From Aliidiomarina soli (GTDB lineage: Bacteria > Pseudomonadota > Gammaproteobacteria > Enterobacterales > Alteromonadaceae): a stretch of DNA of 64,000 nucleotides. Below the pieces are notes generated by a model. It did not search any database, was not told the origin of the DNA, and saw only the letters and a list, made by a program, of their open reading frames with translations. How positions within the stretch are numbered: the stretch's first letter is position 1; the number at the start of each line of letters is the position of its first letter. The stretch is from positions 558,001 through 622,000 of the forward strand of contig NZ_PIPO01000001.1 of NCBI RefSeq assembly GCF_003986975.1, in the 5' to 3' direction. Positions 18,679 to 27,537 of this stretch are shown piece after piece. Made by a program: the position numbers and the translations under genes.

Positions 18679-20115
18679 TTAGAGCAGGGGACTTAAAAAG
18701 AACACCAGCCGCTCCCGAAACCGGGAGAAAATTGAGCGTTTATGCCAGCGCTCCGGGCATATGGTTTCGCTGTCCTCTATATAGGATGCAACCAGGTCAC
18801 AAATAGCTTTGCAGCTGGACGGATGAAACAGGGCCAGGGATATTTCAAAATTGACCTGCAGACTGCGGGCGTCCAGATTCACACTGCCGAAGATTGCCAG
18901 CTGATCATCAATGAGTAAGGCTTTGGTATGCAATAAACCACCGTGGTAATTGCGAATTTCTGCGCCTGCTTGCAATAAATCGTCATAGAACGCCCGACTG
19001 GCCCAGCTAACCAGGCGCGAGTCGTTGCGTCTTGGGACCAGAATGGTCATTTTGACTCCCCGGGCGAGTGCCTGCAGTAAGGCTTCAAACACCGGCTCAG
19101 GTGGGACGAAGTAGGGGGTACAGATGGTTATGCTGGTATCGGCGCGGTAGATTGCACTGAGCATAACTTCGGTAATCAGATCATGACCCAGGCCAGGACC
19201 TGAGGGAATGGTGGCAAGCCATTGCTGGCTTACGTGTTTCTCAACATCGATTGAGGTCGGCAAATGCTCTTCGGTTTCGACCTCCCAGTCCCAGGCAAAC
19301 ACCTTGGCCATACCAACAGCGGCGGCTCCCCGAAATCTTGCCATTGCATCAATCCACTGACCAACATTCGCATTTTTATTGAATTCCGTCGGATCTGCCA
19401 TGTTCATTGAACCCGTGTAGGCAATTTGATGATCGATCACGATAATCTTACGGTGCAAACGGATATCGGCCCGACGCAGAGCTAAGCGCCAGGGCGACAC
19501 TGGCAAAGCGGGTACAATATGAATACCTGCTTCTTTCATCGCTTTATGCCCTTTGCTAAAGAAAAATGGCCAGGAACCAGCGTCATCCGCCAGAATACGT
19601 ACCTCAACCCCGCGCTGGGCTGCTTTGATCAGGGCAGTCTCGATCTCATTAACCTGACCTTTGGAATGCCAGATATAAAATTCCAGATCAATAGTGCGTT
19701 GCGCATTCTCAATGTCTGTTCGTAACGAAGCAAAAATCGCTTGCGGGCTGTTTAACAGGGTAAAGTCGTGATAATTCAGTACTCCAACACCCAGGCGTTT
19801 AATCAATAGCTGTTGGATGGCTTTCGATAGTGACGAGTCGGGTAGAGTATCGCTGTCATCATGCATTTTCTCGGTCATCGATTTAAGCGCGTTCATATAA
19901 GGTTCACGCATCGACTCGGATTTTTCAGCGCGACGCTGCCCCAGCTGCATTTCGCCGAAGAAGAAGTACGCGAAAGCGCCTATCAGAGGCACTATATAAA
20001 TGATCAGAAGCCAGGCAAGTGACGCGCTCATACTTTGACGTTTAAAAATCACACGTAACGTCACGCTGGCGATAAAAAGCCAGTAAAGGATGAAGAGTAA
20101 ATCCGATGATATCAT
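18679..20115 (-). CDS. cls: Cardiolipin synthase (phospholipase D family)
   Basis: This 478-residue inner-membrane enzyme has two N-terminal membrane helices (about residues 5-22 and 30-55) and two HKD motifs. The first is HRKIIVID at about 221-228 with the downstream GSMN; the second is HTKALLID near residue 400 with GSVNLD. It condenses phosphatidylglycerol molecules into cardiolipin plus glycerol, as ClsA does. It lies on the opposite strand to its neighbours, convergent with zapC and divergent from the initiator tRNA. In E. coli a different gene (ycbX) occupies the space between zapC and rlmKL, so cls is an insertion or relocation in an otherwise conserved block. Confidence 0.95.
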   Translation of the reverse strand: MISSDLLFILYWLFIASVTLRVIFKRQSMSASLAWLLIIYIVPLIGAFAYFFFGEMQLGQRRAEKSESMREPYMNALKSMTEKMHDDSDTLPDSSLSKAIQQLLIKRLGVGVLNYHDFTLLNSPQAIFASLRTDIENAQRTIDLEFYIWHSKGQVNEIETALIKAAQRGVEVRILADDAGSWPFFFSKGHKAMKEAGIHIVPALPVSPWRLALRRADIRLHRKIIVIDHQIAYTGSMNMADPTEFNKNANVGQWIDAMARFRGAAAVGMAKVFAWDWEVETEEHLPTSIDVEKHVSQQWLATIPSGPGLGHDLITEVMLSAIYRADTSITICTPYFVPPEPVFEALLQALARGVKMTILVPRRNDSRLVSWASRAFYDDLLQAGAEIRNYHGGLLHTKALLIDDQLAIFGSVNLDARSLQVNFEISLALFHPSSCKAICDLVASYIEDSETICPERWHKRSIFSRFRERLVFFLSPLL

Positions 20116-20218
20116 CCGTTAGAAGGTCCGTTTTGAGAGTGAATAGCTTCCATTTTAGCCGCTTTGGCGAGAAAATCAGCACTTAATCAAGTATTTACTT
20201 AGTTTAGTAAAATCCCGC

Positions 20219-20247
20219 TTGCGCTGGAACAAGGTTATCAGTATAGT
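20219..20247 (+). promoter_or_regulatory. Predicted sigma-70 promoter of the initiator tRNA
   Basis: TTGCGC at 20219-20224 and TATAGT at 20242-20247 are separated by 17 bp, placing transcription start near 20254, a few bases before the tRNA at 20261. The -10 is good and the -35 is partial. Confidence 0.6.
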
Positions 20248-20260
20248 GCACCTCATCGGA

Positions 20261-20337
<77 letters not shown>

Positions 20338-20401
20338 ATTCTCTGTATAGATTCTCATAAGTAAAGACTCAATCAAGGCACATCCAGTGCCAATAGATAA
20401 A

Positions 20402-20430
20402 AAGACTTCTTCCTTCTATTTCGCTATAAT
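20402..20430 (+). promoter_or_regulatory. Predicted promoter of rlmKL
   Basis: A perfect -10 hexamer TATAAT lies at 20425-20430, 30 bp upstream of the rlmKL ATG. The matching -35 position (AAGACT, 20402-20407, 17-bp spacer) is weak. Transcription would start near 20437, leaving a short leader. Confidence 0.5.
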
Positions 20431-20459
20431 CAGCGCACAATTTCAAACCAAGAAACTAC

Positions 20460-22589
20460 ATGCTCAATTATTTCGCGACCTGCGCTAAAGGTCTTGAACC
20501 CCTGCTATTCGAAGAAATTCAGTCCCTCGGTGCATCCGATGTTAAACAAACGCTAGCCGGTTGCTATTTCCGTGGCGAGCAAGAAGTCGGATACCGAATT
20601 TGCCTATGGTCCCGCCTAGCCAGTCGCGTTCTACTGCAACTCGATAAGCAGGACGTTTTCAACCGGGATGACCTGTTACAAGCCTCAACCAATATCGACT
20701 GGCCGTCGCTGTTTTCGGACCGCGCGACCATTGCAGTCGATTTTCGTGGTACCTCCACCGAACTTAATCACACTCAGTTTTCTGCCCGCGTGGTAAAAGA
20801 CGGCGTGGTTGACCGCTTCCGTGAAGACCAGCATGCACGGCCCAATGTCGATCCGCAGCAACCCGATATTCGCATCAATGTCCGTTTATCCCGGGATCAG
20901 GCAACCTTTTATCTCGATCTCAGTGGCGAAAGCCTGCATAAGCGCGGTTACCGTTTGCAGAAAGGGGCAGCGCCATTGCGCGAGACACTTGCAGCGGCGG
21001 TGGTAGCTCGTTGCGGCTTAACCCTGGCGGATGCGCAGAAAGAACAAACTATTCTCGATATTTTTGCTGGTTCCGCAACACTGCTGCTGGAAGCCGCGCA
21101 GGTACTAACCGACCGCGCACCGGGTTTGGCTCGTGAGCGCTGGGGCTTTGAAGGTTGGCGCGGACACCGGCCGGCCGTGTGGCAGGCTCTGCGGCAGGAC
21201 GCGATCGAACGTTTTGAAAGCGGTCGTACACAATGTGCGACCCGTTTTGTTGCGGTCGACTTAGACGCTGAAGTGCTCGATGCCGGACGAGAAAATGCGC
21301 AGGCACTCGAGGTGGAGCATTTATTTCAATTTCACTGTGCAGATGCCCTGGAGTTCGACGCATCCGAGCTTACCCCCGGACTTGTCCTTGGCAACCCGCC
21401 CTATGGCGAGCGCCTCGGCGACGAACTTGCAGTATTGCTGTTGTTCCGTCAACTAGGTCAGCGTTTACGCAGCCACTACCAGGGCTGGCAGGCCGCCTTA
21501 CTGGCACCGGAAGAAGTACTGCTAAAGCGTCTTAAGCTGACCAGCCACAAAAAATACAAACTGTTCAATGGCGCGATTCCAGTGACTCTGGCGCTGTTTG
21601 ATATGAATGAATCGCAAGTTGAGTTTACAAAAACTCACAACGATGATGTCGCCAACCGCCTGCGTAAGAATGCACAAAAGCTGGCGAAGTGGGCGCGCAA
21701 AGAGGGCGTTGACTGCTATCGTCTGTACGACGCGGACCTACCTGAGTACAACGCTGCCATTGATGTCTATGGTGACTATCTGGTGGTTCAGGAGTATGCG
21801 GCGCCCTCAGACATTCCGGACGGGGTCGCTGATGACCGTTTCTGGCATATTCTTGAAACAATTCCTGCGGTGTTGCCGTTTGATGAAGCCCATATGGTGG
21901 TTAAGCAACGCAAACGGCAGGCTGGTAAAGCGCAGTATGAAAAGCAGGAGGCGAAAGAAAGCATCGAGTTCGAAGTCGCCGAATACAATGCGCGCTTTAA
22001 AGTTAACCTGACTGATTACCTGGATACCGGACTCTTTCTTGATCACCGTTTAGTGCGTAAAGAAATTCAACGTCTGGCGAAAGACAAACGGGTGCTTAAT
22101 CTGTTTGCTTACACCGGTAGTGCATCGGTCCATGCCGCTATAGCAGGGGCCGAGCATATTACCACTGTGGATATGTCGCGCACCTACCTGAACTGGGCGA
22201 AAGATAACTTCCGCCTTAACCACCAGACCATCAGCAAACACGACTTTATTCAAGCCGATTGCCTGACCTGGCTAGAGGATGAAGCAACGCAGGGCGAACA
22301 GCAGTGGGATTTGATTTTCCTTGACCCGCCAACGTTTTCGAATTCAAAACGAATGGAAAACAGCTTTGATGTGCAACGTGACCATGTTGGCCTGTTGCAG
22401 CACGCAGCATCGTTACTGGCTGCCGATGGATTACTGATTTTCTCGACCAATAAACGTAAGTTTAAGCTCGATACAGACGCCTTAGCAGCTGCTGGACTGG
22501 TGGCTGAAGACCGCAGTGCCTGGTCGATTCCTGAAGATTTCAAACGTAACAAGCACATTCACCAATGTTGGTTCCTGCGCCATGCCTGA
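20460..22589 (+). CDS. rlmL: Bifunctional 23S rRNA methyltransferase RlmKL
   Basis: This 709-residue fusion enzyme modifies 23S rRNA at G2445 (N2, RlmL half) and G2069 (N7, RlmK half) during 50S assembly. Order: N-terminal THUMP domain (about residues 45-155), RlmL Rossmann methyltransferase with the NPPYGER motif (about 311-317), then the RlmK methyltransferase with the SAM motif NLFAYTGSAS and the catalytic-type DPPTFSNSK. Both halves are intact and length matches E. coli. The stop overlaps the next start, indicating an operon with a glutaredoxin-like gene, uup and a DUF3466 gene. Confidence 0.97.
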   Translation: MLNYFATCAKGLEPLLFEEIQSLGASDVKQTLAGCYFRGEQEVGYRICLWSRLASRVLLQLDKQDVFNRDDLLQASTNIDWPSLFSDRATIAVDFRGTSTELNHTQFSARVVKDGVVDRFREDQHARPNVDPQQPDIRINVRLSRDQATFYLDLSGESLHKRGYRLQKGAAPLRETLAAAVVARCGLTLADAQKEQTILDIFAGSATLLLEAAQVLTDRAPGLARERWGFEGWRGHRPAVWQALRQDAIERFESGRTQCATRFVAVDLDAEVLDAGRENAQALEVEHLFQFHCADALEFDASELTPGLVLGNPPYGERLGDELAVLLLFRQLGQRLRSHYQGWQAALLAPEEVLLKRLKLTSHKKYKLFNGAIPVTLALFDMNESQVEFTKTHNDDVANRLRKNAQKLAKWARKEGVDCYRLYDADLPEYNAAIDVYGDYLVVQEYAAPSDIPDGVADDRFWHILETIPAVLPFDEAHMVVKQRKRQAGKAQYEKQEAKESIEFEVAEYNARFKVNLTDYLDTGLFLDHRLVRKEIQRLAKDKRVLNLFAYTGSASVHAAIAGAEHITTVDMSRTYLNWAKDNFRLNHQTISKHDFIQADCLTWLEDEATQGEQQWDLIFLDPPTFSNSKRMENSFDVQRDHVGLLQHAASLLAADGLLIFSTNKRKFKLDTDALAAAGLVAEDRSAWSIPEDFKRNKHIHQCWFLRHA

Positions 22590-22821
22590 GTTCTATTTAC
22601 TGATCAGGCATCCATGCCCATTGTGCCAACAGGCTCTGGTGATGATCCATCAGACAGAGCTGGAAGAGCCGGTGTCTTTGCACATGGTCGATATTGACGA
22701 ACAACCTGAGTTACAGGATGAGTATGGCTGGCTGATTCCGGTACTGATCCGGCAGCGTGACGATGCCGAATTGAAATGGCCTTTTGATCCACAACGGTTA
22801 GCGGAGTTTTTGCAGCAATGA
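22582..22821 (+). CDS. Glutaredoxin-like protein (DUF836 type)
   Basis: This 79-residue thioredoxin-fold protein has a CPLC active-site motif at residues 12-15 (HPCPLC) and the conserved cis-proline region IPVL (about 52-55). It resembles the glutaredoxin-like DUF836 family. ATG 22582 lies 8 nt inside the end of rlmKL, and its stop overlaps the uup ATG (ATGA), so all are coupled. Redox activity is inferred from the CxxC motif. The role beside an rRNA methyltransferase is unknown. Confidence 0.82.
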   Translation: MPEFYLLIRHPCPLCQQALVMIHQTELEEPVSLHMVDIDEQPELQDEYGWLIPVLIRQRDDAELKWPFDPQRLAEFLQQ

Positions 22822-24749
22822 CAACTTTACTGCAGTTAAAAGATGCACAGCTGAGCTTCGGTTCGGACCCTATTCTTGACCACGCCGATTTTGCTATCGA
22901 GCATGGCGAACGGGTTTGTATCGTTGGTCGAAACGGTGCTGGTAAATCCAGCCTGATGAAAATTATCGATGGCGAAGTCCAGCTCGACGGCGGGAGCCTG
23001 AATAGCAGCGGTTCGAGAGTCGCGCGTTTACCCCAGGACCCGCCCGCCCAGTCGGAAGATACGGTGTATGACTATGTCGCCGAAGGGCTTGCAGAAGTTG
23101 GTGCATTACTAAAACGGTATCATCAGTTAAGTATGCAGCTCGGAGACTGTGATGATCAGGTTCTTGCTGAATTCGGCAAGGTTCAGCAGGGCATCGAAGC
23201 ACAGAATGGATGGCAGTTTACCACCGCCATTGATCAGGTCTTAACTCGTTTAAATCTGGACCCGGATGCCACCCTTGAGCAGTTGTCAGGCGGGTGGCTG
23301 CGGCGGGTGGCATTGGCCCGCGCGCTGGTTACTCAGCCGCAGATACTGTTACTGGATGAGCCTACCAACCACTTGGATATTGAAATGGTCGAGTGGCTGG
23401 AGAGCCAACTGCTTGATTTTAACGGCGCCATTATCTTTATCAGTCACGATCGCGCCTTTATTCGTCACCTGGCGACCCGCATTGTCGACCTCGACCGCGG
23501 ACAGTTAACCAGTTTCCCCGGCGATTACGATGCCTACCTTGAAGAAAAACAACGTTTGCTTGAAGTAGAAGCGAGCCAACGTGCTGAGTTTGATAAAAAA
23601 TTGGCGCAGGAAGAAACCTGGATACGGCAAGGGGTTAAAGCACGTCGAACCCGAAATGAAGGCCGCGTCCGTGCGCTTCAGGCGCTGCGCAAACAACGTG
23701 CTGAACGACGTGAGTTGCTCGGCAGTGCACGGCTGAACGTCAGCGAAGGAAGCCGCTCGGGTAAGATTGTATTTGCCGGTGAGCATATTAATCTGAGTTT
23801 TGCTGACAAGTGCATTATTGATGATCTTGATCTGACTATTCAGCGCGGCGATAAAATTGCGCTGGTGGGTCCAAACGGCTGCGGTAAAAGTACCCTGATT
23901 AAGGTTATCCTTAACCAGCTTGAGGCCGACAGCGGCAAAGTGAAGTTTGGTACCAACCTCAAGGTGGCGTACTTTGACCAGCACCGTGCGGCGCTGGATC
24001 CGCAAAAGTCAGTCGCCGAAAATGTCGGCGATGGCAAGCAGGATGTTATTCATCAGGGGCGCCCGCGCCACATTCTGAGTTACCTGCAGGACTTTTTGTT
24101 TTCGCCGCGACAGGCACAAACCCCAGTTAAAGCGCTGTCCGGCGGGGAGCGCAATCGCGCGCTGCTAGCCAAGCTATTCCTGCCGGAAAGCAATGTGCTG
24201 GTGCTCGATGAGCCCACCAACGATCTCGATGTGGATACCCTCGAGCTGCTGGAACAAATTATCAATGACTACCAGGGCACCGTATTGCTGGTAAGCCATG
24301 ATCGTGAGTTCGTTGATAACACCGCGAGCAGCATATTGTTGTTTGAAGGGGCAGGGCGTATTACTGAGGTAGCGGGCGGCTATGAAGATGTGCAAAACTA
24401 CCTCAAGCATAAAGCGCAACAATCGACGCAACAGGCGTCAAAAAGTGCCGCTGGCAGCGGAACCAAAAGTGCACCGCAACAGTCAGAGGGCAAGGCTTCA
24501 GCGTCTCGCCCGAAAAAGCTATCATATAAGCTGCAGCGTGAACTTGAAGAGCTGCCCGGGCAAATTGAAGCCATCGAAGCTGAACTGGAAAACTTGCAGG
24601 CAGCTATTGCCGAGGCTGATTTTTTTCAGCAAGCGCATGAACACACAGAGCCAGTTCTGAGCCGCGTAGCAGAGTTAGAAGAGGCACTAATGCATGTCTT
24701 AGAGCGTTGGGAAGAACTGGAACAACAACAAGGTAATGAACAGGCATGA
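22818..24749 (+). CDS. uup: ABC-F ATPase Uup
   Basis: This 643-residue soluble ABC-F protein has two nucleotide-binding domains with no membrane segments. Walker A motifs are GRNGAGKSS (about residue 37) and GPNGCGKST (about 351). The signature motifs are LSGGWLRR and LSGGERNR, and Walker B plus switch regions include LLLDEPTNHLD and LVLDEPTNDLD. A coiled-coil C-terminal domain (about 570-640) marks it as Uup rather than EttA or YheS. Uup-type proteins act on ribosomes or branched DNA intermediates and suppress precise transposon excision. The stop overlaps the next start (ATGA). Confidence 0.95.
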   Translation: MTTLLQLKDAQLSFGSDPILDHADFAIEHGERVCIVGRNGAGKSSLMKIIDGEVQLDGGSLNSSGSRVARLPQDPPAQSEDTVYDYVAEGLAEVGALLKRYHQLSMQLGDCDDQVLAEFGKVQQGIEAQNGWQFTTAIDQVLTRLNLDPDATLEQLSGGWLRRVALARALVTQPQILLLDEPTNHLDIEMVEWLESQLLDFNGAIIFISHDRAFIRHLATRIVDLDRGQLTSFPGDYDAYLEEKQRLLEVEASQRAEFDKKLAQEETWIRQGVKARRTRNEGRVRALQALRKQRAERRELLGSARLNVSEGSRSGKIVFAGEHINLSFADKCIIDDLDLTIQRGDKIALVGPNGCGKSTLIKVILNQLEADSGKVKFGTNLKVAYFDQHRAALDPQKSVAENVGDGKQDVIHQGRPRHILSYLQDFLFSPRQAQTPVKALSGGERNRALLAKLFLPESNVLVLDEPTNDLDVDTLELLEQIINDYQGTVLLVSHDREFVDNTASSILLFEGAGRITEVAGGYEDVQNYLKHKAQQSTQQASKSAAGSGTKSAPQQSEGKASASRPKKLSYKLQRELEELPGQIEAIEAELENLQAAIAEADFFQQAHEHTEPVLSRVAELEEALMHVLERWEELEQQQGNEQA

Positions 24750-26449
24750 TCAAGAAGTATTCGGTAAGTCTGCTGGCAGCGTCGATCGCCGCCAGTGTTA
24801 GTTTCGCCAGTAATGCCAATGATAGTATTGAGGTCGTCGACCTCGGCGCCTTAGAGGGTGCCTATGAAACCTATCCAACGGGAATGAATGATGCTGGTAT
24901 CGCTGTTGTCGTCAACCGCAACCTTTGGAACCAGAACATTCGCTTTGAGCTAATCGACCCAGAGCGCTTTGAGGACGAAGATTTAGATAATCCTGATGAT
25001 AATACGTATCGCTTAGTACGCAACGCATTAAATAGTCCAGGAGCTCTTGGCAGTGACCCGGCATCGCAAAAACTGGGCCAGCAAATTTCACATAAGTATG
25101 ACGGCCAGCCAGTTGCACTGGAAGGGTTCGACAGTATTGATGCTGAAACCAACCGGGAAACCGATTCTGTCAATTACATTGGCACGGATATTAATGATCT
25201 AGATGTGATTGTCGGCCAGGCTGGTGAACCTTATGAGCGCCGCGTGACCACAAACCGGGAACAAGAGGAAGTGCAATACTTCATGCGTGATAGCTTTCCT
25301 CGTGCATTTGCCAAAGAAGCAGGTGCTATTACGTTCTTGCCATCGTCTGTTAGTGACCTTTATCAGGGTGGTACCAGCCGTGCCACCGCAGTCAATAACC
25401 AGAACCAGGCGGTTGGTTATGCCGCGGTCGCTAACACGCCCAATCTGACTAATCGCTTTGACGTATGTGCTGAACCTTCAGACGACGAAGCCGAGTCAGA
25501 TCCCAGCTATGAAGAACTCAATGTCTGCATCTGGCGTTATTGGTACAGCCAGGAAGTTGCTACCGTAGCCAATGGAGGCTCTCGCAGCCCGATTTTTGTT
25601 GAACAGGCGCACGCCTGGGAGCAAAGCGAGCAGGGCGAATGGCAAGCGCGTCACCTCGGAGCCTATGAAGCACCAGAACCGACTGACGAAGATGCGCAGC
25701 GAATCCTGCTAACCAGCCGGGCGTACGATGTCAACGAGCAGGGTATTGCCGTGGGTACAGCCCAGCGCGTGGTGACCTATTTCGAAGGGACCGAGAATGT
25801 GCTGGTAAACACCGCTGTGGTTTTCCGCGATGGCGAATTGCAGGATCTGCAAGACGAATACCGTTCGCAGAACAGCCTTGCAACAGCTATTAATGACGAT
25901 AACATCGTAGTTGGTTATACCTCAGAACGAGCCGGACTGTTTAACCGTGACCGGGCGTTCTATGTCGATATCGAGGATCCGTCAGCGGAGCCAACGTATC
26001 CACTAGGCTTTTTCAATACGTCCTCGTGGCGCCCGCGTGCTATCAATAACAACAAGCAGGTGGTAGGTCAGGGTGAAGTGTCAACCTTACAGGCTGCAGT
26101 GCGGCCCACAGTCGGCTTCTTGTACGACATTGAAAGCGATACCATCACCGACTTAAATACCTTGTTACCCTGTGACAGCGGTTACCGGATTATTGATGCG
26201 GTTGATATTAATGACCGTGGTGAAATTCTTGCCGTTGCATTAACCGAGATTGTTATTCCCATCGATGATACTCAAAGCAGTGCGGATCGAATCCGGGCTG
26301 TGCGCCTGCAAGCTGGTAGTGGCGAGGCCTGTGGTGTAGAAGAGGAAGCGCGGGAGCGGCAGGGGGCGAGTATGCATCCGTTGTTAGCAGGCAGTATGGC
26401 ACTGTTTGCCTTACTTATTACACTACGTCGGTTCAGAGCTCGCTCCTAA
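24746..26449 (+). CDS. DUF3466 family exported protein
   Basis: This 567-residue exported protein has a signal peptide (residues 1-24, ending SNANDS) and a repetitive beta-rich body. The body carries recurring motifs around Ala-Ile-Asn-(Asp/Asn) such as ATAVNNQNQAVGY, ATAINDDNIVVGY and RAINNNKQVVGQ, suggesting a propeller-like fold. A C-terminal hydrophobic segment is followed by RRFRARS. The membrane tail resembles GlyGly-CTERM or sortase-like anchoring signals in layout, although the Gly-Gly is missing. Overlap with uup and a strong terminator after the stop make it the last gene of the rlmKL operon. Function is unknown; localisation is inferred. Confidence 0.85.
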   Translation: MIKKYSVSLLAASIAASVSFASNANDSIEVVDLGALEGAYETYPTGMNDAGIAVVVNRNLWNQNIRFELIDPERFEDEDLDNPDDNTYRLVRNALNSPGALGSDPASQKLGQQISHKYDGQPVALEGFDSIDAETNRETDSVNYIGTDINDLDVIVGQAGEPYERRVTTNREQEEVQYFMRDSFPRAFAKEAGAITFLPSSVSDLYQGGTSRATAVNNQNQAVGYAAVANTPNLTNRFDVCAEPSDDEAESDPSYEELNVCIWRYWYSQEVATVANGGSRSPIFVEQAHAWEQSEQGEWQARHLGAYEAPEPTDEDAQRILLTSRAYDVNEQGIAVGTAQRVVTYFEGTENVLVNTAVVFRDGELQDLQDEYRSQNSLATAINDDNIVVGYTSERAGLFNRDRAFYVDIEDPSAEPTYPLGFFNTSSWRPRAINNNKQVVGQGEVSTLQAAVRPTVGFLYDIESDTITDLNTLLPCDSGYRIIDAVDINDRGEILAVALTEIVIPIDDTQSSADRIRAVRLQAGSGEACGVEEEARERQGASMHPLLAGSMALFALLITLRRFRARS

Positions 26450-26475
26450 ATAAAATTCGTCTATCAAAAAACAAC

Positions 26476-26523
26476 GCTCAAATCAGATGCTTAGGCTAGC
26501 CATTCTGATTTGAGCTTTTTTTT
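26476..26523 (+). terminator. Strong intrinsic terminator of the rlmKL-uup operon
   Basis: GCTCAAATCAGA (26476-26487) pairs perfectly over 12 bp with TCTGATTTGAGC (26504-26515). Eight T residues follow. It lies 26 nt after the DUF3466 stop. Confidence 0.93.
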
Positions 26524-26525
26524 CA

Positions 26526-26554
26526 TTGAACTTTCATCGGAATGTCATTATCAA
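26526..26554 (+). promoter_or_regulatory. Candidate rmf promoter
   Basis: TTGAAC (26526-26531) and TATCAA (26549-26554) with a 17-bp spacer each match four of six consensus bases. It begins just past the upstream terminator and leaves a leader of about 60 nt before rmf. In E. coli, rmf transcription depends on ppGpp and cAMP-CRP; nothing here shows that directly. Confidence 0.4.
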
Positions 26555-26624
26555 TTAACTATGACCTGCTGAGAAGCGCTCATCTTCATCTTGCAATATC
26601 TTATACCAAGAAGAGGAAGTGATA

Positions 26625-26798
26625 ATGAAAAGACAGAAACGAGACCGCTTAGAAAGAGCACACGCCCAAGGTTACAAAGCAGGTATCGGAGGTCGTTCTA
26701 AAGAATTCTGCCCCTACAGTACGGGGGATCCCCGCTCTCAATGGCTAGGCGGTTGGCGAGACGCAATAGAAGCTCGCAATGACGGTCATTTCCGCTAA
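26625..26798 (+). CDS. rmf: Ribosome modulation factor
   Basis: This 57-residue basic protein begins MKRQKRDRLERAHAQGYKAG, followed by GGRSKEFCPY and SQWLGGWRDA, a pattern unique to RMF. RMF dimerises 70S ribosomes into inactive 100S particles in stationary phase and protects them. ATG 26625 has AAGAGGAAG as ribosome-binding site. The E. coli protein is 55 residues, so the length is right. The position between uup and a convergent fabA is the same as in E. coli. The gene is short enough to be missed by ORF callers with a 60-residue cutoff. Confidence 0.97.
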   Translation: MKRQKRDRLERAHAQGYKAGIGGRSKEFCPYSTGDPRSQWLGGWRDAIEARNDGHFR

Positions 26799-26872
26799 GA
26801 TTTTACCTCACAGCGTTCATACCACCATTCGATTCAAACTTTAAAAATTCTCCGACATAGGTTATCAGAAAC

Positions 26873-26903
26873 AAGAAAGCCCCTGTTAAGCAGGGGCTTT
26901 CTT
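26873..26903. terminator. Bidirectional terminator between rmf and fabA
   Basis: AAGAAAGCCCCTG (26873-26885) and CAGGGGCTTTCTT (26891-26903) form a perfect 13-bp stem with a 5-nt loop. It lies between the convergent rmf and fabA stops and can serve both strands. Confidence 0.88.
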
Positions 26904-26946
26904 AATTCTGTAGCACGAGTAAAGGCTCAACGGCCTCGACCGCACG

Positions 26947-27459
26947 TTAGAATGAGGTGGTATCAGTAAACAGGCCCACTTTTAAATCTTTAGCGGTATA
27001 AATCGTGCGGCCGTCGACTCGTACTTCGCCGTCACCGACGCCCATATACAAGGAACGCTTAATAACGCGTTTCATATGAATATGATAAGTAACTTTCTTC
27101 GCCGTAGGCAGGATTTGTCCGGTAAATTTAACTTCACCCACACCCAACGCGCGACCGCGACCCGGGCCACCAGAACAAGCCAGGAAAAAGCCAAGAAGCT
27201 GCCACATCGCGTCGAGTCCAAGACAACCAGGCATAACCGGATCGCCGGGGAAATGACAGGCAAAGAACCATAAATCTGGATGAATATCCAATTCTGCTTC
27301 CACGTAGCCTTTACCGAAGTCACCACCGTCGTCATTCATTTCGGTAACCCGGTCCATCATCAGCATATTCGGGGCTGGCAGCTGAGAGTTGCCAGGACCG
27401 AACATCTCGCCACGGCTACATGCCAGTAATTCTTCTTTTGTATAACTTGATTGTTTCAT
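26947..27459 (-). CDS. fabA: 3-hydroxydecanoyl-ACP dehydratase/isomerase FabA
   Basis: This 170-residue hot-dog-fold enzyme dehydrates 3-hydroxyacyl-ACP and isomerises trans-2-decenoyl-ACP to cis-3, the entry step for unsaturated fatty acids. Active-site His69 ([12 protein letters not shown]) and Asp83 (GLDAMWQ) correspond to His70 and Asp84 of E. coli. Full length. Its promoter carries a FabR-type palindrome (27495-27512). The lonH gene lies upstream on the same strand, 78 bp away, as in E. coli. Confidence 0.97.
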   Translation of the reverse strand: MKQSSYTKEELLACSRGEMFGPGNSQLPAPNMLMMDRVTEMNDDGGDFGKGYVEAELDIHPDLWFFACHFPGDPVMPGCLGLDAMWQLLGFFLACSGGPGRGRALGVGEVKFTGQILPTAKKVTYHIHMKRVIKRSLYMGVGDGEVRVDGRTIYTAKDLKVGLFTDTTSF

Positions 27460-27489
27460 TCAGCACCAATGGTCAGTAAATCTGGCGCT

Positions 27490-27518
27490 AATCTAGCGTA
27501 CATGTGTAAGCTACACAA
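27490..27518 (-). promoter_or_regulatory. Predicted fabA promoter
   Basis: Read on the minus strand, TTGTGT (27513-27518) and TAGATT (27490-27495) are separated by exactly 17 bp. The spacer is almost wholly occupied by the FabR-like palindrome, so a bound repressor would block RNA polymerase. Confidence 0.55.
27495..27512. promoter_or_regulatory. FabR-type operator in the fabA promoter
   Basis: The 18-mer AGCGTACATGTGTAAGCT closely fits the gammaproteobacterial FabR pattern AGCnTACA-nn-TGTnnGCT. FabR is a TetR-family repressor that senses unsaturated versus saturated acyl-ACP/CoA. The site sits 36-53 bp upstream of the fabA start codon, inside the predicted -35/-10 spacer. No fabR gene is in this window. 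Confidence 0.75.
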
Positions 27519-27537
27519 CTCTGAGCAGTTAATTTTA

